54,577 bases of DNA from Lachnospiraceae bacterium. Its GTDB lineage: Bacteria; Bacillota; Clostridia; Lachnospirales; Lachnospiraceae. Position 1 is the first letter of the stretch; each line of letters opens with the position of its first letter. The notes beneath the pieces were generated by a model. It was not told where the DNA came from. It did not search any database and worked only from the letters and a program-made list of their open reading frames with translations. Positions 33,802 through 44,314 of this stretch are shown one piece after another. The position numbers and the translations under genes are program-made. The stretch lies in NCBI GenBank assembly GCA_017408025.1, contig JAFQVJ010000017.1, positions 1 to 54,577 on the forward strand, given 5' to 3'.

Positions 33802-35625
33802 TTACAGCTTGAATTCCTGTATACACTGATTAAGACCTTCTGCCAGGCCAACAAGCTCCCTTGTCTCATTACTGCACATATCAACTATATTTGATAACTC
33901 TGACATTGAGGCTGAGGTTTCTTCAGTTGATGCAGCATTTTCTCCGGCTATAGCAGCAAGATTTTCAATACTTGTAGCTACAACTGTCTTAAGCTCATTA
34001 AGATTGCCCATCTCTGTTTTTATGGCTATTATAGCATCATTTACTGATGCTATTTCATCATTAAGAGAGGTAAACATCTTCTGTGTATCTACAATTTTTT
34101 CGCTTTGAGCTGTCATTATACCCTTAACATTATTCATTGTCTCTACACTATCATTTGAATTTTCGATAAGCTTATTGACTATATCCGCAATCTTTTCTGC
34201 AGATTGTCTCGACTGGTCAGCAAGATTTCTAATCTCATCAGCTACTACAGCAAAACCTCTTCCATTTTCACCTGCCCTGGCTGCCTCGATAGAAGCATTA
34301 AGTGATAAGAGATTTGTCTGGCTTGCTATATCTGCAATAAGATCTGTCGCTGCTTGAATCTCAAGTGCTGACTGGTTTGTAAGATTTGTCTGCCCCTGTA
34401 CAGTATTAACTGATGCCATAGTCTTCTCATTAATATGACTTAATTCTTCCAAAGTATTTCTTGCCTGATCACTATAGCCAGTCATCTTCTTCGAACTTTC
34501 ACCAAGATTTTCAACATTTGATGATGCTTCCTCAATAGCATTACCCATGTTAACCATCTCATTTTTTGCAGTCATAGTTTCATCTGCCTGAGAAGTTGCT
34601 CCATTTGCAATTTCGTCGACTGCAATATTGACATTTCCCATTGTATCAGTAATTCTTCCGAAAGACTCTCCAAACTTGTTGGAAAACTCTGCCAATGATT
34701 TTGATGCATCAAAAATTCTTGTAACGACATCCTTGAAGTTGTTAATTATCAGCTGAATACCTCTTGCCATATCACCAACTTCATCTTTTCTAGCCACCAT
34801 CTTACCATCAAGTTCAAAGTTAAGATACCCTTTAGATACCTTTTCCATGTGGCCAACTGACTTGCGAATAGTCTTTATAATCATTCTTATAAATAATGCA
34901 AGCAATATAATAGCTAAAACCACAATTGCCAATATAACTACTGCAATAATGACAAGATAAGTTGCTATATTTGACCAAGTCTCATCCTTGTTTACTGCAA
35001 CTAATACTATTCCACGTACACTACCATCCTCTGCTTCTGCATAAGACATATAATATCCGTAATATGTCACACCATCTACATCTAAGCTACTTGTGAAGTA
35101 ATATCCATCCTTATTTACAGCTTTTACAACTTCATCACTTAATGTGAGCTTAAGATTGTCTGAACCGTCAGAATTCTTATATGATGATATGTATGCCTTA
35201 CCATCATAAAACACCGATGTATATGTTCCCATTTCGTCGCGCATTTCATATATGTAGTCTTTCTCATATGCCAGACTCATCATACCCTTGTAAAGCATTC
35301 CATCATCGCTAATATTATAATCACTTGCACTTAAGCTTCCATAATGACTTTCTACAGCATAAGCCGTAGTTTCAAGCTTGTCCTCCACCAAAACATTAGC
35401 AAGACTATTCATACATATGAGAACTGTAACTATAATCGCAACTGTTAATACGGACATGGCTGCTACAACTATACCCACTATCTTTCCTGTAAGCTTAACG
35501 CCCGCTTTCTTTGGAGTTTTTACTGTTTTTGCACCCTTTACTTTTTTGGGTTCCTTTATAATTTTTTGATTTTTTTCTTTGCCCATCTTCCCTGCGTCAG
35601 ATTGAGCCTTCTGTTTCTTTTCCAT
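33802..35625 (-). CDS. Methyl-accepting chemotaxis protein
   Basis: The 607-residue receptor has two membrane segments (about 47-73 and 221-248) around an external sensor of about 145 residues that looks like a single Cache-type domain ([33 protein letters not shown]), then HAMP and a signalling domain with the hairpin tip [20 protein letters not shown]. The first 46 residues form an unusual Lys-rich cytoplasmic tail before the first membrane segment. AGGAGG precedes the ATG. No other chemotaxis genes are present nearby, as usual for stand-alone receptors. Confidence 0.95.
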   Translation of the reverse strand: MEKKQKAQSDAGKMGKEKNQKIIKEPKKVKGAKTVKTPKKAGVKLTGKIVGIVVAAMSVLTVAIIVTVLICMNSLANVLVEDKLETTAYAVESHYGSLSASDYNISDDGMLYKGMMSLAYEKDYIYEMRDEMGTYTSVFYDGKAYISSYKNSDGSDNLKLTLSDEVVKAVNKDGYYFTSSLDVDGVTYYGYYMSYAEAEDGSVRGIVLVAVNKDETWSNIATYLVIIAVVILAIVVLAIILLALFIRMIIKTIRKSVGHMEKVSKGYLNFELDGKMVARKDEVGDMARGIQLIINNFKDVVTRIFDASKSLAEFSNKFGESFGRITDTMGNVNIAVDEIANGATSQADETMTAKNEMVNMGNAIEEASSNVENLGESSKKMTGYSDQARNTLEELSHINEKTMASVNTVQGQTNLTNQSALEIQAATDLIADIASQTNLLSLNASIEAARAGENGRGFAVVADEIRNLADQSRQSAEKIADIVNKLIENSNDSVETMNNVKGIMTAQSEKIVDTQKMFTSLNDEIASVNDAIIAIKTEMGNLNELKTVVATSIENLAAIAGENAASTEETSASMSELSNIVDMCSNETRELVGLAEGLNQCIQEFKL

Positions 35626-35820
35626 ATTTACCTCCTATACTTAGCATTTGCCTTTAATCCCACTCAACATTATTTTTAATTATATCATAATTCTACAAGA
35701 AAATCTATGAATATTATAACTATAAAATATTTTTTTAGAATTTATTTAATTTTACATGGAAGTGTGTAGAACCTTTATACACAGATCAGGGTGTCAAAAG
35801 CCCTAATGCTATACAACAAA

Positions 35821-35844
35821 AGGACTATCACATTGGATAGCCCT
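35821..35844 (-). terminator. Hairpin after gdhA
   Basis: On the minus strand AGGGCTATC and GATAGTCCT pair with one mismatch, followed by TTTTGTTG, 37 bases past the gdhA stop. The rest of 35626-35881 shows only AT-rich sequence and a small AGGG / CCCT hairpin. Confidence 0.6.
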
Positions 35845-35881
35845 CTCATAATTTGTCTATACAATTTTCAACTAAGAATTA

Positions 35882-37231
<1,350 letters not shown>

Positions 37232-37414
37232 TTAATACGCGTCGTCAAAAGCGACTATATTAGAACTTTTTTAATTCCGGGGTTAATTATAATACATCTT
37301 TTTTTCCAATTCAAGTATTTTTGCTTTAACGTGTTAAATTATTTCTTATATTAGATATAAGAATTGCTTATATCTTACCTTGTATCATATAACTGTATTT
37401 CTGTGGAACAAATC

Positions 37415-37452
37415 GGACAAGTCTGCATCAAATCTCTAAATCCCTCATTCAT
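37415..37452 (-). repeat. 38-bp dispersed repeat with possible CPxC mini-ORF, copy 1
   Basis: It matches 46927-46964 at 32 of 38 positions. On the minus strand it opens ATG AAT GAG GGA TTT, and here the frame continues for 25 codons (MNEGFRDLMQTCPICSTEI, then a short tail) to a TAA at 37375. The ATG overlaps the stop of the upstream membrane protein gene as ATGA. Confidence 0.6.
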
Positions 37453-38510
37453 AAGGATTTTCCCGTTTTGCCGAGACAAGCACGGTCAGCTTTAGCTGAC
37501 ATATTCTTTTCTTCCATTATTCTTTCAAGCTCTTTCATATTTTTTTTACAAGTCTCTATTTCTATATAAATAGACCTTTTTCTTCTTTTATAAGCAATAT
37601 AAATCGCCAGCTTATGTGACGAATTTATAAACCTAGACCAAACACCACCTATCCCTATGTACATAAAAACACAACCAACCACTTTTAAAACTAATGCTAC
37701 AACACCCAAAATTGTTCCACGAAAATAGCTAGCATCTCCCACTAAAAGTAAGAATCCTAAAACAAAAATAACAATCATTACATTGCTAGATTTCCTTTCT
37801 GCAATCTGTTCTGTTAGAAGATTTTTTAAATTATCATTTTCACACATCCATTCGTTTCTAATATTATGTGTTTGAGTAAAATATTCAAAGTTGTATTCAT
37901 CATATTTATTAGATTTTATATCAACATTTGGTACACAACCTTTCACACCGCCAATTATACGATAAATAACTATCGATAGTAGCAAAAAAACAATCCCCTT
38001 ATATAATCTATTATTTTTTTCTTCTGGTAGTTCCGTTTGCATAATCGCACTAGTAAGAATAAGTTTGTCATTATCGAAATAATCTATTTCATCTGTTCCT
38101 ATAAATAAATCTTTATTAAACGCAAATCCACCATATGGCGCGCTAATCATTTGTCCTTGAAAATATACCTTACCCTGAGACAAATTTTTCAACTTTTCTT
38201 TCGTGTCCTGTTCAGTTACTATAACCTGAATATAGCGGTTTTTTTGCTCGTTATCTATATGCTCTATCAAAATTGTATATATTTCATATTCAATACTACC
38301 ATCAACATATACTTCTTTATCTATATAATCATCTATATAAAACGATGCATACTCTCCAACACAAAAATCTTCTAATCCTATTTCTTCTAATGTATTTCCT
38401 TCTTTATGAGAATCTTGCCGCATACTGTGCCACACACATATAATTTGTATACCATATATCATCATTGCAAATGCCATAAAGAGCCCTATTTTTTTTAAGT
38501 ATCTAATCAT
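37449..38510 (-). CDS. Membrane protein of the peptide-ABC cassette, unknown function
   Basis: I do not recognise this 353-residue protein. It has an N-terminal membrane segment (about 6-27), an external or cytosolic beta-rich domain (about 40-160), a segment near 168-185 and a pair near 240-290. Its ATG lies within the end of the ATPase gene (overlap 8 bases) with AAGG upstream, so it is translated with the ABC cassette. The last 16 residues (SAKADRACLGKTGKSL) fall in repeat-like DNA containing GTCAGCTAAAGCTGAC, so the original C-terminus may have been replaced. It could be an immunity or accessory factor. Confidence 0.75.
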   Translation of the reverse strand: MIRYLKKIGLFMAFAMMIYGIQIICVWHSMRQDSHKEGNTLEEIGLEDFCVGEYASFYIDDYIDKEVYVDGSIEYEIYTILIEHIDNEQKNRYIQVIVTEQDTKEKLKNLSQGKVYFQGQMISAPYGGFAFNKDLFIGTDEIDYFDNDKLILTSAIMQTELPEEKNNRLYKGIVFLLLSIVIYRIIGGVKGCVPNVDIKSNKYDEYNFEYFTQTHNIRNEWMCENDNLKNLLTEQIAERKSSNVMIVIFVLGFLLLVGDASYFRGTILGVVALVLKVVGCVFMYIGIGGVWSRFINSSHKLAIYIAYKRRKRSIYIEIETCKKNMKELERIMEEKNMSAKADRACLGKTGKSL

Positions 38511-39174
38511 TATGAACCTTAATCTTTCCATCTTCTATTTCGATAACTCTATTGCACTTTTTCGCAACTTTCTGGTCGTGAGTTATTATAATAACGGTTT
38601 TGCCCATTTTATTTACCCGAATAAAAGCTTCCATAATCTCATCTCCTGTTTTACTATCCAGTGCACCTGTAGGCTCATCAGCCAAAATCATATCATTTCC
38701 CGCTGCCAATGCTCTTGCTATTGCACACCTTTGTTGTTGGCCTCCTGAAATCTGTGTAGCATATTTTTTCGTAAGTTCAGATATACCCATAAGTTCTAGC
38801 TTTTCATTAACAATTTTCTTTCGTTCCTTTTTAGATATATTTCTTGCCAAAAGAGGTAACTCTACATTTTCATATACCGTATAATCCTTCATCAATGCAA
38901 AATTCTGAAAAACAAAACTTATATGTTCTTTTCTAAATGCGTTCAACTGACCTCGTTTTAATGCGCTAACTTCACACTCATTATATTCATACTTACCACC
39001 TGTAAGCGAATCCATACAACCTATAATATTAAGCAACGTTGTTTTGCCAGATCCACTTGGTCCCATTACCGCAATCATTTCTCCATCTTTTATCTCGAGA
39101 CTAATTCCATTAAGTGCATTTGTCTTAATACCTTGCGTTTCATATATTTTTGTAACATTATTTAATCTTATCAT
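38503..39174 (-). CDS. ABC transporter ATP-binding protein, MacB/LolD type
   Basis: The 223-residue ATPase has Walker A GPSGSGKTT, Q-loop FVFQNFALMKDYTV, signature ISGGQQQRCAIARALA and Walker B ILADEPTGALD, with the D-loop typical of the MacB/LolD/BceA group that pairs with FtsX-like permeases. It begins 2 bases after the second permease stop. ATPases of this group serve peptide export, peptide immunity or lipoprotein handling. The upstream secreted-peptide gene favours a bacteriocin-type role; this is inference. Confidence 0.93.
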   Translation of the reverse strand: MIRLNNVTKIYETQGIKTNALNGISLEIKDGEMIAVMGPSGSGKTTLLNIIGCMDSLTGGKYEYNECEVSALKRGQLNAFRKEHISFVFQNFALMKDYTVYENVELPLLARNISKKERKKIVNEKLELMGISELTKKYATQISGGQQQRCAIARALAAGNDMILADEPTGALDSKTGDEIMEAFIRVNKMGKTVIIITHDQKVAKKCNRVIEIEDGKIKVHND

Positions 39175-39176
39175 CT

Positions 39177-40445
39177 CTACGTTATCTCCCTAATTAGTTT
39201 AGACGGTGTATTTCTATTTATTATTATTAATGGCACAATCGTTGACGCTACCATAATAAGTAATCCAATTCCTATCACCTGATATATTACTATACCGTTA
39301 AGTACTGCTAATTCATTTGAAAAAGTAACTGTTTTATCAAATACAAGACTATAGTAACACCTTGCAAATGAGTATGCCGTCATTATTGCAAGGATTGTTT
39401 TAACAAGATTTTCTAATATCACTATCAGTGCCACATCTTTTCTTGTTACGCCATTTGCATACATAATACCATACATATTCATAGAATCAATTATTGTAAC
39501 AGACTGAATACATATACTCACTAATACTGTTGTAATAGTTATAATTATAGCAATATCCAAAATCATCCCTACCACATAATTCATTGGTTTATTATATATT
39601 TCCAAACTTTTTTCGGCATTAAAAAAAGATATATCTTCTCTTGCAAGACCATATTTCTCAGCGATTTCAATTATTTCATTATGTATCTCTTCTACTGTAT
39701 GTTTTTTATCTATCGCATAACTAACATAAGGTCTTGAATATTGGTAATCCTCCATTGGATACATAATAAAAATCTCATAATCGCAATTTATAATTTCTAT
39801 TTCCTGCGGATCTACAAGTTTTGTTTCAACAAACTCTTCGCCTTTTTCAAGTATTCCGGCTACAATATATCTCACTTTAGTACCATTCTCTAGTTCCTTT
39901 ATATACTCTGAACCAACCGGAATATCCTTATAAGCATTTCCTAACACTAGATATGCAGTATCCGTCGGCTGATTTTTTGAAATATCAATCTTATCTACAT
40001 AATCAAATTTATAATATGGCAACAAGCTTACTTGAATTTCTCTCATTCTCAAGCCATTATTCATATTTGTATATGTTTTATTTGAATTGCTTGCCTGAAT
40101 TTCTCCAAGCTTCCCTTCAAAAACTGTATTTTTTATAGTTTGTACTCCTGAACATCCAAACCCAACTGCAAGAAACCCATCTAAATTATGTACTTCTTTT
40201 ACAAATTCTATAATCTGTTCTTCTGTTAAACTAGCATTTTCAAAATCTATCGCCTCACACTTTTTTGCAGGTGCTGACAATATATTTTCACACTTATTCA
40301 GTACATATTTTTGTTTATTATATTCTATTAAAACCTGTCCTATCAATACAAAAATAATAACCTGTAAAAGCACTACTATTGCTAATTTCTTTTTACTCCT
40401 AGACATATTATCTAGCGAAAACTTAAATATATTCTTTATACTCAT
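39177..40445 (-). CDS. FtsX-like ABC permease
   Basis: The 422-residue permease has one N-terminal membrane segment (about 20-40), a large external domain (about 45-285) and three C-terminal membrane segments, as in MacB/FtsX permeases. The start ATG overlaps the upstream permease stop (TAATG), with GGAGG upstream, so the two permeases are translated together and probably form a heterodimer with the ATPase. Confidence 0.88.
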   Translation of the reverse strand: MSIKNIFKFSLDNMSRSKKKLAIVVLLQVIIFVLIGQVLIEYNKQKYVLNKCENILSAPAKKCEAIDFENASLTEEQIIEFVKEVHNLDGFLAVGFGCSGVQTIKNTVFEGKLGEIQASNSNKTYTNMNNGLRMREIQVSLLPYYKFDYVDKIDISKNQPTDTAYLVLGNAYKDIPVGSEYIKELENGTKVRYIVAGILEKGEEFVETKLVDPQEIEIINCDYEIFIMYPMEDYQYSRPYVSYAIDKKHTVEEIHNEIIEIAEKYGLAREDISFFNAEKSLEIYNKPMNYVVGMILDIAIIITITTVLVSICIQSVTIIDSMNMYGIMYANGVTRKDVALIVILENLVKTILAIMTAYSFARCYYSLVFDKTVTFSNELAVLNGIVIYQVIGIGLLIMVASTIVPLIIINRNTPSKLIREIT

Positions 40446-41551
40446 TACAGCACCTCCTTCATACTACTTGCAGGTGCTATTCTAATTACTTTTGATACTT
40501 GTAATGCTACAGTAACAAAAACTACTATAATACCCATTACAAAAACTTTAGCCACATCTTCCAATACAGCTTCATTTATCAAATTTGCGCCTTTAACTGC
40601 ATTATATATTACCTGCATTAAAAAACCAAATAATATTGACACTATCAAATACTTAAATAAATCCTTTATTAATAAATTAAGAATCTGAAATAAATTATAA
40701 CCATATGCTTTTCTTATGGACAACTCTATATATCTATTTATTATCCACAAATTGGTTATTGCAAAACAATTAAACAAGCAACATAACACAACCAAATATA
40801 TAGTATTTTCTCTAAAACCATCTATAGCATCATTAACTGCATGAACACTTGGATCTATGCGTTCTTCCAATAAATAAATATCTATTTCTTTACTTTTAAA
40901 TTCATTAATCAAATCTTCTATATCTTCTCTGTAATCATAATTATCACTTTGATAACAACAATAATAGTTCGAATAATTATCCGAACTCTTTCTTATATAT
41001 TCATTGTAATCTCTCTCATTCAGTGATTCAGCAAAAGCTATTACTGTATAATCTATATTGTCCGCTACTTCTTTTTGTAACACACCTACTATCTTATACT
41101 CTACTCCTAATATAGTAATGTATCTATCCTTTCCCTTTACACATGCCTCTTTATAAATATCATATCCTACTACAACTACCGGTTGACTATCATCTATTTC
41201 CAGTGCTGGATATTTTCCAGAACTCAACTCAAACTTTAATTCTTCCTCGTACTGCACCAACCCATACACTACAGTCTCCATATTAATTTCCTTAATATAT
41301 GCCGACTCATTATTGATATATATATTTCCTTTGCCAATTATTAATTCTTTAATGTTTATTTCATTTTCTTTGTTAGGTGTCTCTATATAAATATTTATGT
41401 CTTGATTGTATCTATTCCTATCATTAACTTTAACATCCATAGCCTTCAATATAGACACAGTATTAAACAACATAAACATTAAAATACTGAAACCTATTAT
41501 CATTAATATACCTATAGGTATATTTCTAAAATATTTTTTTATATTATACAT
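40445..41551 (-). CDS. FtsX-like ABC permease
   Basis: The 368-residue permease has a first membrane segment at about 14-34, an external domain (about 40-235) and three C-terminal membrane segments; WIINRYIELSIRKAYGYN in the cytoplasmic loop is the conserved MacB-type stretch. The ATG 8 bases after GGAG is preferred to a GTG two codons earlier. It directly follows the interrupted peptide gene, 48 bases away. Confidence 0.87.
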   Translation of the reverse strand: MYNIKKYFRNIPIGILMIIGFSILMFMLFNTVSILKAMDVKVNDRNRYNQDINIYIETPNKENEINIKELIIGKGNIYINNESAYIKEINMETVVYGLVQYEEELKFELSSGKYPALEIDDSQPVVVVGYDIYKEACVKGKDRYITILGVEYKIVGVLQKEVADNIDYTVIAFAESLNERDYNEYIRKSSDNYSNYYCCYQSDNYDYREDIEDLINEFKSKEIDIYLLEERIDPSVHAVNDAIDGFRENTIYLVVLCCLFNCFAITNLWIINRYIELSIRKAYGYNLFQILNLLIKDLFKYLIVSILFGFLMQVIYNAVKGANLINEAVLEDVAKVFVMGIIVVFVTVALQVSKVIRIAPASSMKEVL

Positions 41552-41599
41552 ACTCACAACTCCTTGTAATATATGTTAATAAAGATTATTTTTCCTTTC

Positions 41600-41995
41600 T
41601 TAATTATCTTGTACTTTTACCGATATATCGTCTTTATCTGTTTCTAAAGTTGTCTTAACACTTGAAAAATACCAATGTTTTGTACATTCCTCAGAAGTAT
41701 GCACGACATCATCAAAAACACTTAAGCGCCCTAGCAAACTTAAATATCCAATAGTTGATGTCGCATCTTAAGCTTTCGATAATCCTTCAGCATCACTTCC
41801 CATCAAGGCTACATATGAGCGCCCACGATGCATGCCCCATCCACTTTCAACAATAAGTGAACTTACATAACCCTTAATATTCCCTTCATAATCATAACCA
41901 AATTTATCAGCTGTATTTGTCGCAAAAACTATTGTCACATTCATCAACACTAATACACATATCAATGCAATTAATTTAATTCTGTGTTTTTTCAT
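41600..41995 (-). pseudogene. Secreted small protein, possible bacteriocin precursor, with in-frame UAA
   Basis: The frame has AAAGG before ATG and a clear signal peptide (MKKHRIKLIALICVLVLMNV, cleavage near VFA-TN), then TADKFGYDYEGNIKGYVSSL and GWGMHRGRSYVALMGSDAEG. A TAA stands at codon 76, and the same frame continues through DATSTIGYLSLLGRLSVFDD to SVKVQDN and a final TAA, 131 codons in all. The second part looks coding: it keeps the phase and has no further stop. A secreted Gly/Tyr-rich protein ahead of two FtsX permeases and a MacB-type ATPase resembles lactococcin 972-type bacteriocin loci, but I see no diagnostic sequence match. It could also be a truncated but functional 75-residue product. 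Confidence 0.65.
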
Positions 41996-42034
41996 TTTTC
42001 CTTTTACCCTTAAATAATCTTTATTAATTATACA

Positions 42035-42063
42035 ATTTTATCTCTCTCTATATATATTGTCAA
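42035..42063 (-). promoter_or_regulatory. Promoter of the peptide-ABC cassette
   Basis: On the minus strand a consensus TTGACA and TAAAAT are separated by exactly 17 bases, about 40 bases upstream of the peptide start codon. Confidence 0.75.
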
Positions 42064-42156
42064 GTTTCCTAACCTCAAATCATTATCATTTGCAACAAAA
42101 GTCGTGCTTTCAAAAAGCATTTCCCTTTATTACACTTTCGTCTACAACAATCATAA

Positions 42157-42495
42157 TCACTGTTTAATGACACCTACGATTATGAGGATGCTTTATTTCG
42201 TGTTGACCCTAAATTAAAAGATTTTCGAGACATAAAAGAACTATATATTCAATTCAACTCACGTAATGATGGAAAACCTATAAGTGCTCGTAGCGAACTA
42301 GATGAATTCATTTCTATATATCAAGCTTCTGATTATGATATCTTTAAAGATTTGGGTAACCTTCTTGAAAAATACAAAGATTATACCATCAATTCATTTA
42401 TTATGGTTGAGAAACATGAGGTTGGAAAAGTCTATGACAGTAGACTTTCAAACTGACCAATCGAATCTCCCAACCGAAAAGTAACAATTATTAAG
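42157..42495 (+). pseudogene. Decayed ISL3-family transposase, C-terminal part
   Basis: The plus strand encodes YDYEDALFRVDPKLKDFRDI, KELYIQFNSRNDG and further on RLSN-stop-PIESPNRKVTIIK, the familiar C-terminal part of ISL3-type transposases (intact copies read SNGPIE). The Gly codon is TGA, and the N-terminal DNA-binding and most of the catalytic domain are missing. No terminal inverted repeats could be found. It marks past insertion between the peptide cassette and the 62-residue protein gene. Confidence 0.8.
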
Positions 42496-42518
42496 CAACA
42501 ATCAAAGGAGAATTACAC

Positions 42519-42707
42519 ATGGACAATTATTGTGCTTTTGGCAAAAACCATAAATGTATGAAATGGCTAGATTATGAATTAACAAGACAAGAACTCAAAG
42601 AAGCTGATGAACTTTGTCATGGAAACTGGATAGAAATACAACGCCTCAAAGAAAGATTTCATATATTAGAAAGCTTACTAAACGAAGCTAATATTACAAT
42701 TTCGTAA
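42519..42707 (+). CDS. Small cysteine-containing protein, unknown function
   Basis: The 62-residue product MDNYCAFGKNHKCMKWLDYE continues as a charged helical tail. It has three cysteines (5, 13, 33) and AAAGGAG eight bases before the ATG, the best evidence that it is translated. It is not similar to any family I recognise. It follows the ISL3 remnant on the same strand and may have come with, or been trimmed by, that element. Confidence 0.6.
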   Translation: MDNYCAFGKNHKCMKWLDYELTRQELKEADELCHGNWIEIQRLKERFHILESLLNEANITIS

Positions 42708-42729
42708 CAATTTTAACCAAATTTAATAA

Positions 42730-42753
42730 GGCTAGCATTTTCAAACGCCAGCC
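42730..42753 (+). terminator. Hairpin after the 62-residue protein gene
   Basis: GGCTAGC and GCCAGCC pair (one G-U-type mismatch) around a 10-base loop. There is no T tract, so termination is uncertain. The following 110 bases are AT-rich and contain several ACCATC/ACTATCAAA-like words. Confidence 0.4.
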
Positions 42754-42865
42754 CATCAATCTAGACCATCAAATCAAACCATCAAAAACTAATCGTAAAA
42801 ATCTACCAAACCATCTAAAACTTTGGCAAACTATCAAAAAGTTTGATTATCCAAAATCTGTTATT

Positions 42866-43960
42866 CTATTGTGGTGCAGCTGTTGTTGTCTCCTCTGAAC
42901 CGCCTGTTGTCTCACTGGATGATGTATCAACAGTCGCTTCCTCGCTAGTCTGTGAACCTGTACTTATCATAATATCATATACTTTCTTAAGCTCTGCATC
43001 CTGGCTAAGGGCTGTATTGAGTCTACTCTCAACCTCAGCCTTTTTCTCACTTATCAACTCAATCTTAGACGCACCAGCTATATAGCTATCGATTTTTTCT
43101 CCAACTGTTATATTATGAATTATATACCTGTTATTTACAGAATCATATTTCACAATAAATGTCTCGGCACTTGGTGCCAATGTCTGAATATTATATAATT
43201 TTGCCTCATATGTTACAAACACAATATATGCATTCTCAATTGCACTTTCCAACTTATAACATTCAATATTCTCGTACAACTCAATATATTTTTGTCGACT
43301 CTTGTACTTTTCAACATTGATATTTGTAGTATCATCTACAACTAATGCAACAGCTTCCATATCAGCCTTGATATAAGCTGCGTCTATATAACCCACTATT
43401 AGTGAATGAATATCCGAGTCTTCTGCTTCTGGAATTATGGTTGGCTTCTCTGTAGTTGTCTCAAGCTCACCTGCGGATGTTTGCTCCTCAACAGGCGCTG
43501 ATGTCTTCTGCTTATCCCCACTATCCTTATTATCATAAGGATATGTGGCAACTATAGCTATAACAAGCAACACTACCAGACATATCAACGCACTAAAAAG
43601 TATTTGCATAGCATTCTTATCATATACTTCAAGCCATTTTGAATACAGCTGTTTCAGCTTATCAACAAATGCCGATGAATTCCCTGATTTCGGTTGTTTT
43701 TCCTTCTTCTCTTTTGCATTTTTTTGACGCTGAGCTCGTTTATCATTTTTTCCTTTTTGATTCTTATTCTGATTGTGGTTAAGTCTTCGTCTACTTTCAG
43801 CGACCACATCAAAATCACGACTTAAAAACTCATGTATATCTTCATCATCACTTAGATCCCATTCTTTCAGATCCGATCCTGAGTTATTTACCATCTCATC
43901 TAGTATATCATCTATATTTTCATTATCTATATTATCTTTGCTATCAAAATCTTTTCTCAT
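42866..43960 (-). CDS. Single-pass membrane protein with acidic N-terminus, unknown function
   Basis: The 364-residue protein has an acidic start (about 1-50), a Lys/Asn-rich stretch (about 55-95), one membrane segment (about 117-137) and a Thr/Glu-rich external stalk followed by a domain of about 130 residues that resembles an NTF2-like fold (IVGYIDAAYIKADMEAVALV). The end is Ser/Thr/Glu-rich. AAGGAG precedes the ATG. I do not recognise a named family. It appears to be monocistronic. Confidence 0.8.
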   Translation of the reverse strand: MRKDFDSKDNIDNENIDDILDEMVNNSGSDLKEWDLSDDEDIHEFLSRDFDVVAESRRRLNHNQNKNQKGKNDKRAQRQKNAKEKKEKQPKSGNSSAFVDKLKQLYSKWLEVYDKNAMQILFSALICLVVLLVIAIVATYPYDNKDSGDKQKTSAPVEEQTSAGELETTTEKPTIIPEAEDSDIHSLIVGYIDAAYIKADMEAVALVVDDTTNINVEKYKSRQKYIELYENIECYKLESAIENAYIVFVTYEAKLYNIQTLAPSAETFIVKYDSVNNRYIIHNITVGEKIDSYIAGASKIELISEKKAEVESRLNTALSQDAELKKVYDIMISTGSQTSEEATVDTSSSETTGGSEETTTAAPQ

Positions 43961-44105
43961 ATTTTCTCCTTAAATCATCAACAAATGTATAGTAAAATCT
44001 ATATATAACTTTAACTTCGATACTTTCATTCATTAAGAAATTGTATTAAAAAGAACACAACACACATTTATATTAGCAAAGATAATAAAAAAAATCAATA
44101 AGCTA

Positions 44106-44135
44106 TTGCTTTTATTAACTTTTGAAGTGTATAAT
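44106..44135 (+). promoter_or_regulatory. Promoter of tRNA-Arg
   Basis: TTGCTT and TATAAT are separated by 18 bases, with the -10 ending 9 bases before the tRNA. Confidence 0.75.
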
Positions 44136-44144
44136 ACATAGGTC

Positions 44145-44220
44145 GCGCACCTGTAGTCTAATGGATAGAACGCACCCCTCCGGAGGGTGTAATGTGGGTT
44201 CAATCCCCGCCAGGTGCGCT
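44145..44220 (+). tRNA. tRNA-Arg (CCG)
   Basis: A 7-bp acceptor stem (GCGCACC / GGTGCGC), the D arm, the anticodon stem CACCC / GGGTG with loop CTCCGGA (anticodon CCG) and a T arm (GTGGG-TTCAATC-CCCGC) are all present. It reads CGG. CCA is not encoded and the base at the discriminator position is T, which is unusual for tRNA-Arg. Confidence 0.93.
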
Positions 44221-44290
44221 TTTTGTATAGGATTAGGGCTTTTAATACCCTAATCTGTATAGTAAAGCTATGGAAACTTTCCTACACAAC
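44221..44290. repeat. Degenerate copy of the TTGTATAGGAAAGTT palindrome after tRNA-Arg
   Basis: TTTTTGTATAGGA at the start and GGAAACTTTCCTACACAAC at the end match the two arms of the dispersed palindrome; the middle contains a separate hairpin GATTAGGG / CCCTAATC, which probably serves as the tRNA terminator. Confidence 0.6.
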
Positions 44291-44314
44291 AAAAACGCTC
44301 CGCAAAGCTGGTTT

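Noticed and set aside
42866-43960. Part of the peptide-ABC cassette
   Set aside because: It is separated from the cassette by the ISL3 remnant and a plus-strand gene, and has its own ribosome site and no functional link.
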